The notes under the pieces: model-generated
What the model saw: only the letters and a program-made list of their open reading frames with translations
What the model was told of the DNA's origin: nothing
The model's database searches: none
NCBI RefSeq assembly: GCF_900090295.1
Contig: NZ_LT607753.1
Location: 3,968,001-4,032,000, forward strand
Direction of reading: 5' to 3'
Length of the DNA stretch: 64,000 bases
DNA from: Micromonospora coxensis
GTDB lineage: Bacteria > Actinomycetota > Actinomycetes > Mycobacteriales > Micromonosporaceae
Made by a program: the position numbers and the translations under genes
Shown here: piece by piece, positions 8,341 to 17,012 of the stretch
Position numbering within the stretch: the first letter of the stretch is position 1
Layout: the number at the start of each line of letters is the position of its first letter

Positions 8341-8604
8341 TGCTGATGGCCCCCTATATCAGATTTTTCCTCATAACACAGTTACGAAGATCATCCGAAC
8401 ACGGTGTCCCCCGCGTGTGACCTCCGACACTCAGCGGGGCTACAGTCTGTGGGTTGTCAGCACGGGATCCTTCCCGCAGCCAGCGGATATGGACGTTGAT
8501 CTTGGTCCGCCGGGGGTGGGTCGGAGCGCGTGCGCCACCGCATCCAGGCGTCGGTCAGTACGTCCGCTGGCCGACGCGACAGTGTTCGGTACAGGAGGAC
8601 ATAG
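8341..8604 (+). promoter_or_regulatory. hppA upstream region with AT-rich island and promoter
   Basis: With the preceding terminator this makes a 319-bp gap. Bases 8349-8402 are strikingly AT-rich for this genome (tatatcagatttttcctcat is typical). Further on, GTGACC at 8417-8422 and TACAGT at 8441-8446 are 18 bp apart and resemble a housekeeping promoter, leaving a leader of about 150 nt before hppA. AGGAGG at 8595-8600 is the ribosome-binding site. I saw no riboswitch fold. Confidence 0.6.
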
Positions 8605-10962
8605 ATGTCCGGGACCTTGGCCGCCGAAGGCGGCGCGCTGTCCCTCACCGGAGCCAACCTGACGTACGTCGTCATCGCGGCGGTCATCGCCGCGGTGGCC
8701 CTCGTCTTCGCCGCCGCCTTGACCAAGGCCGTGCTGGCAGCCGGTAAGGGCACCACCAACATGCAGGAGATCTCCGGGGCGGTGCAGGAGGGCGCCTCCG
8801 CGTACCTGCTCCGGCAGTTCAGGACGTTGGCGATCTTCGTCGTCGTCGCCGTCGTGCTCCTCTTCCTGCTGCCGGTGCACGACACCGACGGCAGCGAGGT
8901 CGCGGTGAAGATCGGCCGGTCCGCGTTCTTCGTGGTCGGTGCCCTGTTCAGCGCGTTCATCGGCGGTGCCGGCATGTGGCTGGCCACCCGCGCCAACCTC
9001 CGGGTCGCCGCGGCGGCCCGCGAGGCCCAGGGCGGGCGCGAGGCCGCCATGAAGATCGCCTTCCGCACCGGCGGTGTGGTCGGCTTCCTCACCGTCGGGC
9101 TCGGCCTGCTCGGCGCCGCGCTCGTCGTCATCATCTTCAAGGGCGACGCCCCGACCGTCCTGGAGGGCTTCGGCTTCGGCGCCGCCCTGCTGGCCATGTT
9201 CATGCGGGTCGGCGGCGGCATCTTCACCAAGGCCGCCGACGTCGGCGCGGACCTGGTCGGCAAGGTCGAGCAGGGCATCCCCGAGGACGACCCGCGCAAC
9301 GCCGCCACCATCGCCGACAACGTGGGCGACAACGTCGGCGACTGCGCCGGCATGGCCGCCGACCTCTTCGAGTCGTACGCGGTCACCCTGGTCGCCGCGC
9401 TGATCCTCGGCCGCGCCGCCTTCGGCGAGCAGGGCCTGGTGTTCCCGCTGATCGTCTCCGGCATCGGCGTGCTCATCGCGATCATCGGCGTCTTCATCAC
9501 CCGGTTGCGCGCCTCGGACCGCAACGGCCTGACCGCGATCAACCGGGCCTTCTACATCTCCGCGCTGCTCTCCGCGGTGCTGGTCGCCATCGCCACCTGG
9601 CAGTACCTCCCGGCCACCTTCGCCGAGCTGGAGGGCGGTCTCACCGACGTCGACCAGAACCCGCGGACGGTCGCCATCGGCGCGGTCGTGATCGGTATCG
9701 TGCTGGCCGCCGCCATCCAGGCGCTGACCGGCTACTTCACCGAGACCAACCGGCGCCCGGTGCAGGACATCGGCAAGAGCTCGCAGACCGGCCCGGCCAC
9801 CGTCATCCTCGCCGGCATCAGCGTCGGCCTGGAGTCGGCCGTCTACTCGGCGCTGCTCATCGGCGCCGGCGTCTTCGGGGCGTTCCTGCTCGGCGGCAGC
9901 TCCATCACGCTCTCGCTCTTCGCGGTCGCGCTGGCCGGCACCGGCCTGCTCACCACCGTCGGCGTGATCGTCGCGATGGACACCTTCGGCCCGATCTCCG
10001 ACAACGCCCAGGGTGTGGCCGAGATGTCCGGTGACATCGACGAGAACGGCGCCCGGATCCTCACCGAGCTGGACGCCGTCGGCAACACCACCAAGGCGAT
10101 CACCAAGGGCATCGCGATCGCCACCGCGGTGCTCGCCGCCACCGCGCTGTTCGGGTCGTACACCGACACGCTGCGTACGTCGTACTCCGACGCCGGCGTC
10201 GGCGACGTCGGGGCCGAGATCCTCAACGCGCTCAACGTGGCCAACCCGCGCAACCTGGTCGGCCTGATCATCGGCGCGGCGGTGGTCTTCCTCTTCTCCG
10301 GGCTGGCCATCAACGCGGTGTCCCGCTCGGCCGGCGCGGTGGTGATGGAGGTCCGCCGGCAGTTCCGCGAGCTGCCCGGGATCATGGACCGCACCCAGCG
10401 CCCCGAGTACGGCAAGGTCGTCGACATCTGCACCCGGGACGCGCAGCGCGAGCTGATGACCCCCGGCCTGCTCGCCATCCTCGCCCCGATCGCGGTCGGC
10501 TTCGGCCTCGGCCCGGGCGCGCTGGCGTCGTACCTGGCCGGGGCGATCGGGGCCGGCACCCTGATGGCGGTCTTCCTGGCCAACTCCGGTGGCGCCTGGG
10601 ACAACGCCAAGAAGCTCGTCGAGGACGGCGCGTACGGCGGCAAGGGCTCCGAGTCGCACGCCGCGACGGTCATCGGCGACACCGTCGGCGACCCGTTCAA
10701 GGACACCGCCGGGCCGGCGATCAACCCGCTGCTCAAGGTGATGAACCTGGTCTCGCTGCTGATCGCGCCGGCCGTGGTGGCCTGGAGCGTGGGCGACGAG
10801 AAGAACACCCCGCTGCGGGTCGGCGTCGCGGTGGTCGCCACCCTGATCGTCGTCGCGGCGGTGGTGTTCAGCAAGCGCAAGGGTGTCGCGATGGACTCGT
10901 CCGCCGACGGCGACGACCCCGGCGCGGGCAGCCACGAGCGCGCCGAGGCGGTCAACGCCTGA
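8605..10962 (+). CDS. hppA: Proton-translocating membrane pyrophosphatase
   Basis: A 785-residue integral membrane protein with about 16 hydrophobic helices. It couples hydrolysis of cytoplasmic pyrophosphate to proton export. The signature pyrophosphate/Mg site is intact: DVGADLVGK near residues 212-220, 'DDPRNAATIADNVGDNVGDC' just after, and the second acidic site GDTVGDPFKDTAGP near the C-terminus. Residue 497 in GNTTKAITKG is Lys, which in this family marks the potassium-independent subtype. It follows bldG as in Streptomyces but has its own promoter, and a strong hairpin ends it. The last 35 residues are hydrophilic and variable. Confidence 0.97.
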   Translation: MSGTLAAEGGALSLTGANLTYVVIAAVIAAVALVFAAALTKAVLAAGKGTTNMQEISGAVQEGASAYLLRQFRTLAIFVVVAVVLLFLLPVHDTDGSEVAVKIGRSAFFVVGALFSAFIGGAGMWLATRANLRVAAAAREAQGGREAAMKIAFRTGGVVGFLTVGLGLLGAALVVIIFKGDAPTVLEGFGFGAALLAMFMRVGGGIFTKAADVGADLVGKVEQGIPEDDPRNAATIADNVGDNVGDCAGMAADLFESYAVTLVAALILGRAAFGEQGLVFPLIVSGIGVLIAIIGVFITRLRASDRNGLTAINRAFYISALLSAVLVAIATWQYLPATFAELEGGLTDVDQNPRTVAIGAVVIGIVLAAAIQALTGYFTETNRRPVQDIGKSSQTGPATVILAGISVGLESAVYSALLIGAGVFGAFLLGGSSITLSLFAVALAGTGLLTTVGVIVAMDTFGPISDNAQGVAEMSGDIDENGARILTELDAVGNTTKAITKGIAIATAVLAATALFGSYTDTLRTSYSDAGVGDVGAEILNALNVANPRNLVGLIIGAAVVFLFSGLAINAVSRSAGAVVMEVRRQFRELPGIMDRTQRPEYGKVVDICTRDAQRELMTPGLLAILAPIAVGFGLGPGALASYLAGAIGAGTLMAVFLANSGGAWDNAKKLVEDGAYGGKGSESHAATVIGDTVGDPFKDTAGPAINPLLKVMNLVSLLIAPAVVAWSVGDEKNTPLRVGVAVVATLIVVAAVVFSKRKGVAMDSSADGDDPGAGSHERAEAVNA

Positions 10963-10972
10963 GTCACGACGG

Positions 10973-11009
10973 CGGGTCCCCGGTCGGTGTCAGGCCGGCC
11001 GGGGACCCG
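10973..11009 (+). terminator. Terminator after hppA
   Basis: An 11-bp perfect stem (10973-10983 with 10999-11009), starting 11 bp after the hppA stop; flanking ACGG/CCGT pairs can extend it. Confidence 0.75.
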
Positions 11010-11051
11010 TCCGCCGTCCGCCTGAGCGGTGGCGCATTCACCGCGAGGCCG

Positions 11052-11057
11052 TACGCT
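11052..11057 (+). promoter_or_regulatory. -10 element for leaderless lipoprotein gene
   Basis: TACGCT lies 7 nt before the ATG at 11065, so transcription would start at or next to the start codon. No Shine-Dalgarno is present. Confidence 0.5.
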
Positions 11058-11064
11058 GCAACGC

Positions 11065-11607
11065 ATGCGTACGTGCCGGGCGACAGCCGCCGGAAAGCTC
11101 ACGGTGGTCCTGGCCACGCTCGTACTGGTCGTCAGCGGCTGCGGTGGCGGGCCCAGCCCGCGCGCCTGGGCCGCCTCGGTCTGCGAGGCGCTCACCCCCT
11201 GGCGGGCCGAGATCAGCAAGTTGACCAGCAGCACCAACCAGCAGATGACCGCGCAGACCACCCCGGCGCAGGCCAAGGAGAACCTGGTCCGGCTCTTCGC
11301 CGGCGCGGAGGAGGCCAGCGAGACCGCTCGCCGCCGGGTCGCCGACGCGGGCGTCCCGGAGACCGAGCACGGCGAGGAGATCTCCCGGGGCTTCCGGGCC
11401 ACGCTGGAGAAGGTCCGCGACGCGTACGGCCGGGCCCGGGACACCATCGACGGACTCGGCACCGGCGAGGCCACCGCCTTCTACGACGGGGTCAGGGCCG
11501 CGGTCGACACGCTGACCAAGGAGTACGACGCGAGCGCGCTGGACACCAGCAAGCTCAACTCTGAAGAGCTCAAACAGGCCTTCGACGAGGTTCCGGAGTG
11601 TCGCTGA
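11065..11607 (+). CDS. Lipoprotein of unknown function
   Basis: 180 residues. A basic start and hydrophobic stretch end in the lipobox VSGC (cysteine at about 25), so it is exported and lipid-anchored on the outside of the membrane. The mature part is mostly helical, with an early Cys (SVCEAL) and a final Cys (PECR) that may pair. I do not recognise a family beyond 'actinobacterial small lipoprotein'. The ATG at 11065 is preferred over one 12 codons earlier because the signal peptide starts there and a -10 hexamer sits 7 nt upstream. It overlaps the next gene by 10 bp. Confidence 0.75.
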   Translation: MRTCRATAAGKLTVVLATLVLVVSGCGGGPSPRAWAASVCEALTPWRAEISKLTSSTNQQMTAQTTPAQAKENLVRLFAGAEEASETARRRVADAGVPETEHGEEISRGFRATLEKVRDAYGRARDTIDGLGTGEATAFYDGVRAAVDTLTKEYDASALDTSKLNSEELKQAFDEVPECR

Positions 11608-12218
11608 CCCCTCCCGACATACCACCCCGACCGGTGCGCCAGCTGTCGCTGTTCGGCACCGAGGCGGCGGATCCGTCCGTCGCCGACCTGGCCGGCCTGC
11701 TCGCCGGCCCGGGGGAGGTGGTCCGGATGGGGCGTACCGCCCGGCTGTCGATCGTGGTCGACGCCGCCTGGCGGGTGCACGTGCTCGTCGCCGAGTTGCG
11801 GCTGCGCGGGCTCGCCGCGAGCTGGGAGGCGACGGAGGACCAGCGGTTCGCCGTCCGCACGTCGTACGCGAGGACCCTGGCCCCGCTGGCCACGGCCTGG
11901 CTGGCCGGTCCGGCGGGCAAGCGGCCGCCCGCCGGCTTCCACCTCAACGGGCGGCGGCTGCGGCTCTGGCTGGCTGCCGCCGGCGCCGGTGATCCCGCCG
12001 GCTTCCTGTTGGGGCTGGGCGGCGGCGACCAGGAGTGGTGGCCGACGGTGCGGGCGGCGCTGGCCGCCGTGGGACTGCCGACGGCCGTGGTGGAGCCGGA
12101 CGCCGGCGGGCCGGCGTTCCGGATCGCCAGCCGGCGGCGACTCGCCCGGCTGGCCGAACTCGTCGGGGAGCGACCGTCCACCGCGCCCCCGGAATCCTGG
12201 CCGGCGGCCCCGGCCTGA
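11598..12218 (+). CDS. Conserved actinobacterial protein of unknown function
   Basis: The GTG at 11598 gives 206 residues and overlaps the lipoprotein gene by 10 bp, so the two are probably co-translated. The protein is soluble, Arg/Ala/Leu-rich, with 'LSLFGTEA' near the start, a central 'ARLSIVVDAAWRVHVLVAEL' segment and an aromatic 'DQEWWPTVRAAL' segment. Two similar halves (residues 30-90 and 125-190) each suggest an alpha/beta unit, loosely like paired DNA-binding domains, but I see no active-site motif. Function unknown; it lies between hppA and topA, where other actinobacteria also keep unknown genes. Confidence 0.7.
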   Translation: MSLTPPDIPPRPVRQLSLFGTEAADPSVADLAGLLAGPGEVVRMGRTARLSIVVDAAWRVHVLVAELRLRGLAASWEATEDQRFAVRTSYARTLAPLATAWLAGPAGKRPPAGFHLNGRRLRLWLAAAGAGDPAGFLLGLGGGDQEWWPTVRAALAAVGLPTAVVEPDAGGPAFRIASRRRLARLAELVGERPSTAPPESWPAAPA

Positions 12219-12680
12219 CGTCCGCCCCGGCCCGCGGCCCCGCGCGGGCCTGATCAACTCCACGTCGGCGTAATGGCGCGGTGGAAGTGGCCGGGAGGGC
12301 GCGCCCGCGCCGCAACGGAGTGGATCAGGACGCCCGGGCTCGCCTCGGGCGTCGGCGGCGGCGGGTCAAGGTGGCGAGCTGTCCGATCAAGGACAGCCAG
12401 CCGGCGTCCGGCCCGGTAGGAACGGGCCGGTGGCCCTCGGCCGAGGGTCCGCCATCGTCACAGTGACCCGCCTGGCACCCTACCCACGGTGTACGGTGGC
12501 GCCGTCCGGCCCGTGAGGGCCGCGCGGCACCGGTCGCGTACCGCCGTGCGGGGCTGATTGCCGCCCGCGAAACCCGAAAGCCGGGCGGCGCGTTACGTTG
12601 GACATCCGGACCGCCGGTGGTCCGGCAGGTGCAACACGGCCCGAATCGGGCATGGAGCAGGAGTGAGGTCGGGGAGAGAC
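12219..12680 (+). promoter_or_regulatory. topA upstream region (462 bp)
   Basis: No supported gene. A short inverted repeat at 12229-12250 may terminate the upstream gene. An 8-bp inverted repeat (12560-12567 with 12582-12589) lies just before TACGTT at 12594-12599, a possible -10 element. The hairpin placement next to the promoter could make topA sensitive to supercoiling, but this is inference. Confidence 0.45.
12229..12250 (+). terminator. Weak terminator-like hairpin
   Basis: An 8-bp perfect stem (12229-12236 with 12243-12250, 6-nt loop), 10 bp after the stop of the unknown gene; short, so less certain. Confidence 0.4.
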
Positions 12681-15503
12681 GTGCCGAGCAAAGCTGGAAC
12701 CACCCGTCTGGTCATCGTCGAGTCACCGGCGAAGGCCAAGACGATCTCGGGCTACCTCGGCCCGGGGTACGTCGTGGAGGCCAGCTTCGGTCATGTCCGC
12801 GACCTTCCGCGCAACGCCGCCGACGTGCCGGCGAAGTACAAGGGCGAGCCGTGGGCCCGGCTCGGGGTGGACGTCGACAACGGCTTCCACGCCCTCTACG
12901 TGGTCTCCGCCGACCGCAAGCAGCAGATCAGCAAGCTGGTGAAGCTGGCCAAGGAGGTCGACGAGATCTTCCTGGCGACGGACGAGGACCGCGAGGGCGA
13001 GGCGATCGCCTGGCACCTGGTGGAGACCCTCAAGCCCAAGGTGCCGGTCAAGCGGATGGTCTTCCACGAGATCACCAAGCCGGCGATCCAGGCCGCGGTG
13101 GCCAACCCGCGCGAGATCGACCGGGACCTGGTCGACGCCCAGGAGGCCCGGCGCATCCTCGACCGCCTCTACGGCTACGAGGTCTCGCCGGTGCTGTGGA
13201 AGAAGGTCATGCCGAAGCTCTCGGCCGGCCGGGTGCAGTCGGTGGCGACCCGCATCGTGGTCGAGCGGGAACGGCAGCGGATGGCCTTCCGCACCGCCGA
13301 GTACTGGGACATCCTCGCCACCCTGGCGGTGGCGAACGCCGGCGAGGGTCCGCGCACCTTCAACGCGACCCTGGTCGCGCTGAACGGCGACCGGATCGCC
13401 ACCGGCAAGGACTTCGAGCCGACCACCGGCCGGGTACGGCCCGGGGCCGGGGTCGTGCACCTCGACGAGAGCGGGGCACGCGGTCTGGCGGCCCGCCTGG
13501 CGGGGCGGCAGTTCACCGTCACCCGGGTCGAGGAGAAGCCCTACCGCCGCCGCCCGTACGCGCCGTTCATCACCTCCACCCTCCAGCAGGAGGCGGCCCG
13601 CAAGCTGCGGTTCTCGTCGCAGCAGACGATGCGCACCGCGCAGCGCCTCTACGAGAACGGCTACATCACCTACATGCGTACCGACTCGGTGAACCTGTCG
13701 GAGACCGCCATCGCGGCGGCCCGCCGACAGATCGTCGAGCTGTACGGCGAGCGCAGCGTGCCGCCGGAGCCGCGCCGCTACACCGGCAAGGTGAAGAACG
13801 CGCAGGAGGCGCACGAGGCGATCCGCCCGGCCGGGGACAACTTCCGCACCCCGGGCGAGGTGGCCAAGGAGCTGTCGGCCGAGGAGTTCAAGCTCTACGA
13901 GCTGATCTGGCGGCGCACCATCGCCTCCCAGATGACCGACGCGGTCGGCTCCAGCGTCTCGGTGCGCATCCGCGCCGTCTCCTCCGCCCAGGAGGAGGCC
14001 GACTTCGGCGCGACCGGCAAGACCATCACCGACCCGGGCTTCCTGCGGGCGTACGTCGAGTCGAGCGACGACGAGAACGCCGAGGCCGAGGACGCCGAGC
14101 GCCGGCTGCCGAACCTGGCGAAGGACCAGCGGCTGACCGCCGACGAGCTGGCCGCGCAGGGGCACCACACCCAGCCGCCGTCGCGCTACACCGAGGCGTC
14201 GCTGGTCAAGGCGCTGGAGGAGCTGGGCATCGGCCGCCCGTCGACGTACGCGTCGATCATGCAGACCATCCAGGACCGCGGGTACGTCGCCAAGCGTGGC
14301 CAGGCGATGATCCCGACGTTCCTGGCGTTCGCGGTGATCGGCCTGATGGAGCGGCACTACCCGCGCCTGATCGACTACGACTTCACCGCCAGCATGGAGA
14401 ACGAGCTGGACGAGATCGCCGGCGGTGACCACGCCGCGGTCGACTTCCTCACCTCCTTCTACTTCGGCAGCGCCAACGGCACCGGCGACCAGGCGATCGC
14501 CCACGCCGGCGGGTTGAAGAAGCTGGTCACCGAGAACCTCAGCGACATCGACGCGCGCAGCGTCAACTCCATCCCGCTCTTCACCGACGACGAGGGGCGC
14601 GAGGTCGTCGTCCGGGTGGGCCGCTACGGGCCGTACCTGCAGCGCGCGGTGCCCGGCGAGCAGCCGGCCCCGGCGGCGGAGGGCGAGGAGGGCACCGCCC
14701 CGGGCGACCGCGCCCCGATCCCGGAGGGCCTGGCTCCGGACGAGCTGACCCCGGAGAAGGTGCACGAGCTGTTCCTCGGTGGCGGGGGCGAGCGCAAGCT
14801 CGGTGACGACCCGGCCACCGGGGAGCCGATCCTGCTCAAGTCCGGCCGGTTCGGCCCGTACGTGGCCAGCGGCGAGCGCAAGTCGTCCCTGCTCCGCTCC
14901 CAGTCGCCGGACTCGCTCACCCTCGACGAGGCGTTGAAGCTGCTCAGCCTGCCCCGGCTGGTCGGGGTGGCCCCGGACGGCGTCGAGGTGTTCGCCAACA
15001 ACGGCCGCTACGGCCCGTACGTCAAGCGTGGTGACGAGTTCCGTTCGCTGGACTCGGAAGAGAAGATGTTCACCGTCACGCTGGACGAGGCGCTGGCCCT
15101 GCTGGCCGCCCCGAAGACGCGCCAGCGCCGGGCCGCCGCGCCGCCGCTTCGGGAGATGGGCAACGACCCGCTCACCGAGAAGCCGCTGGTCATCAAGGAC
15201 GGGCGGTTCGGGCCGTACGTCACCGACGGGGAGACCAACGCGTCGCTGCGGCGCGGGCAGACCCCGGAGGAGCTGACCCTCGAAGAGGCGTCGGAGATGC
15301 TGGCCGAAAAGCGGGCCAAGGGTCCGGCGCCGAAGAAGAAGGCGGCCAAGAAGGCGGCTCCGGCGAAGAAGACGGCGGCGAAGAAGACCGCCGCCGCCAA
15401 GTCCACCGCCGCCCGCAAGACCACCACGGCCAAGGCCACCACGGCGAAGAAGGCCCCGGCCAAGAAGGCCGCCCCCAAGAAGGCGACCGCCACCCCGGAG
15501 TGA
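12681..15503 (+). CDS. topA: DNA topoisomerase I (type IA)
   Basis: 940 residues; relaxes negative supercoils. The TOPRIM domain starts at 'RLVIVESPAKAKTI' and contains the acidic triad in TDEDREGEAIAW near residues 99-110. The catalytic tyrosine is about residue 331 in YITYMRTDS. After the core, several 'GRYGPYV' modules replace the zinc fingers of E. coli TopA, and the last 60 residues are a Lys/Ala-rich tail that probably grips DNA. I chose GTG 12681 because it has GGGGAGAG upstream and begins PSKAGTTRLVIVE, as in relatives; GTG 12663 is a possible earlier start. It is a conserved neighbour of hppA and tmk in actinobacteria. Confidence 0.95.
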   Translation: MPSKAGTTRLVIVESPAKAKTISGYLGPGYVVEASFGHVRDLPRNAADVPAKYKGEPWARLGVDVDNGFHALYVVSADRKQQISKLVKLAKEVDEIFLATDEDREGEAIAWHLVETLKPKVPVKRMVFHEITKPAIQAAVANPREIDRDLVDAQEARRILDRLYGYEVSPVLWKKVMPKLSAGRVQSVATRIVVERERQRMAFRTAEYWDILATLAVANAGEGPRTFNATLVALNGDRIATGKDFEPTTGRVRPGAGVVHLDESGARGLAARLAGRQFTVTRVEEKPYRRRPYAPFITSTLQQEAARKLRFSSQQTMRTAQRLYENGYITYMRTDSVNLSETAIAAARRQIVELYGERSVPPEPRRYTGKVKNAQEAHEAIRPAGDNFRTPGEVAKELSAEEFKLYELIWRRTIASQMTDAVGSSVSVRIRAVSSAQEEADFGATGKTITDPGFLRAYVESSDDENAEAEDAERRLPNLAKDQRLTADELAAQGHHTQPPSRYTEASLVKALEELGIGRPSTYASIMQTIQDRGYVAKRGQAMIPTFLAFAVIGLMERHYPRLIDYDFTASMENELDEIAGGDHAAVDFLTSFYFGSANGTGDQAIAHAGGLKKLVTENLSDIDARSVNSIPLFTDDEGREVVVRVGRYGPYLQRAVPGEQPAPAAEGEEGTAPGDRAPIPEGLAPDELTPEKVHELFLGGGGERKLGDDPATGEPILLKSGRFGPYVASGERKSSLLRSQSPDSLTLDEALKLLSLPRLVGVAPDGVEVFANNGRYGPYVKRGDEFRSLDSEEKMFTVTLDEALALLAAPKTRQRRAAAPPLREMGNDPLTEKPLVIKDGRFGPYVTDGETNASLRRGQTPEELTLEEASEMLAEKRAKGPAPKKKAAKKAAPAKKTAAKKTAAAKSTAARKTTTAKATTAKKAPAKKAAPKKATATPE

Positions 15504-15508
15504 GCCCG

Positions 15509-15549
15509 CCCGACGGGGTCCCGGCCGACATCGCCGGGACCCCGTCGGG
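15509..15549. terminator. Bidirectional terminator between topA and the lactone oxidase gene
   Basis: A perfect 17-bp stem (15509-15525 with 15533-15549) and 7-nt loop fill the 57-bp gap between convergent genes. Confidence 0.88.
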
Positions 15550-15560
15550 ACGTCCCCGGC

Positions 15561-16865
15561 TCAGCCGAGGATGTGGTCGAGGTGGGCGTTGGTGAGCAGG
15601 CGGTGCGGGTCCAGGCGGTTGCGCAGCGCCTGGAAGTCGGCGAACCTCGGGTACGCGGTGGCCAGCGAGGCGGCGTCGCGCCAGTGCATCTTGCCCCAGT
15701 GGGGCCGGCCGCCCAGTTCCGTCGTCACCTCTTCGAACGCCCGGAAGTACGGCTCGTACGGCATCCCGACGTACTGGTGGACGGCGATGTACGCCGAGTC
15801 CCGGCCGTAGCCGTGCGACAGCCAGATGTCGTCGGCGGCGGTGAAGCGCACCTCGACCGGGAAGAGCACCTTGAACGGCAGCCGGTCGACGATCCGGCGC
15901 AGCGCGGAGAGCGCCTCGGGCAGGGCGGCGCGCGGGACGCCGTACTCCATCTCCACGAAGCGGACCCGGCGCGGGGTGCAGAAGACCGTGTCGGAGCGGC
16001 CGGTGTAGGTGCGCTCGGTGAGGGCCCGGGCGGAGACCGCGCTGATGGCCGGGGCGAGCGCCGGCACGGCCCGGCCCAGCCGGCAGGCCCCGGCGAAGAC
16101 GGTGTTGGCGAGGAACTCGTCGTCCAGCCAGCCGCGCCAGCGGGGCAGCGGCCGGTCGTCGGCGGGCACCCGGTCGTTGGCCTTGACCTGCACCCGGTCG
16201 GTGTACGGGAACCAGTAGAACTCGACGTGGTCGTGCCGGTCGACCAGCCCGGGCAGGTCGGCCAGCACGGCGGAGAGCGGGGCGGGCCGTTCGTGGGCGC
16301 GCAGCACGAAGGCGTCGACGCAGCGCAGGGTCACCTCGACCAGCACGCCGAGCGCGCCGAGCCCGACCCGGGCGGCGGCGAACACGTCGGGGTGCTCGTC
16401 GGCGGAGCAGCGCAGCACCTCACCGGTGCCGGTGACCAGGGTCAGCGCCTCGACGAAGGTGGCGAGGCAGCCGTACGCGGCTCCGGTGCCGTGGGTGCCG
16501 GTGGAGATCGCCCCGGCGATGGTCTGGGCGTCGATGTCGCCGAGGTTGGGCATGGCGAGGCCGTGCGCGGCGAGCAGCGCGTTGAGCGTACGCAGGGTCA
16601 TCCCGGCCGGGACGGTGACGAGCCGGCGGGCGAGGTCCACCCGGACGTCGGTCTCCAGCGCGGTCAGGTCCAGCAGCCGCCCGTCGGGTCGGGCGACGGG
16701 GGTGAAGGAGTGGCCGCTGCCCACCGGCCGGATCCGCTCGCCGGCCGCGGCGGCGTCCCGGACGGCCTCGATGAGGTCGTCGACCGTTGTCGGGCGCAGG
16801 ATGGCGGTGGCGACACTGTGCTGGTTACCTGCCCAGTTGGACCATGCGGTGGTGGTACCGGCCAT
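15561..16865 (-). CDS. FAD-linked aldonolactone oxidase (D-arabinono/L-gulono-1,4-lactone oxidase type)
   Basis: A 434-residue enzyme of the VAO/PCMH flavoprotein family. The FAD-binding domain shows 'RIRPVGSGHSFTP' near residue 45, where the His commonly carries covalent FAD in this family, and 'GDIDAQTIAGAISTGTHGTG'. The C-terminal ALO domain ends with the diagnostic HWGKMHW and 'NRLDPHRLLTNAHLDHILG'. It probably oxidises a sugar lactone with oxygen or another acceptor; the true substrate is unknown in actinobacteria. ATG 16865 is preceded by GAGGAGCG. It is divergent from a TetR regulator, which may control it. Confidence 0.88.
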   Translation of the reverse strand: MAGTTTAWSNWAGNQHSVATAILRPTTVDDLIEAVRDAAAAGERIRPVGSGHSFTPVARPDGRLLDLTALETDVRVDLARRLVTVPAGMTLRTLNALLAAHGLAMPNLGDIDAQTIAGAISTGTHGTGAAYGCLATFVEALTLVTGTGEVLRCSADEHPDVFAAARVGLGALGVLVEVTLRCVDAFVLRAHERPAPLSAVLADLPGLVDRHDHVEFYWFPYTDRVQVKANDRVPADDRPLPRWRGWLDDEFLANTVFAGACRLGRAVPALAPAISAVSARALTERTYTGRSDTVFCTPRRVRFVEMEYGVPRAALPEALSALRRIVDRLPFKVLFPVEVRFTAADDIWLSHGYGRDSAYIAVHQYVGMPYEPYFRAFEEVTTELGGRPHWGKMHWRDAASLATAYPRFADFQALRNRLDPHRLLTNAHLDHILG

Positions 16866-16883
16866 CGGCGCTCCTCGACATGA

Positions 16884-16902
16884 ATATGAGCCATCTTCAT
16901 AT
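16884..16902. promoter_or_regulatory. Operator-like inverted repeat in the oxidase/TetR divergent region
   Basis: ATATGA (16884-16889) and TCATAT (16897-16902) are perfect inverted arms with a 7-nt spacer, AT-rich against the local background. It is a candidate binding site for the neighbouring TetR protein. Confidence 0.45.
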
Positions 16903-17012
16903 CAGGAACGTTGTGCCTGGTAAATACCGCAATCGAGGTCCGCTCGTTGTACCGGTAGTCACGAGCACGTGACATGCAGATATGTTCTTCCGTCGAAGGG
17001 GGGTGGCGCCGA

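Noticed and set aside
8440..10935. 831-residue open frame antisense to hppA
   Set aside because: Composition is Asp/Gly/Arg/His-rich shadow coding of a GC-rich gene; no domain, no ribosome-binding site, and hppA is certain.
12450..12680. Riboswitch or attenuator upstream of topA
   Set aside because: A single 8-bp hairpin is seen; nothing matches a known riboswitch core.
12723..14765. 680-residue frame antisense to topA
   Set aside because: Leu/Arg/Gly/Val-rich mirror of topA codons without any recognisable domain.
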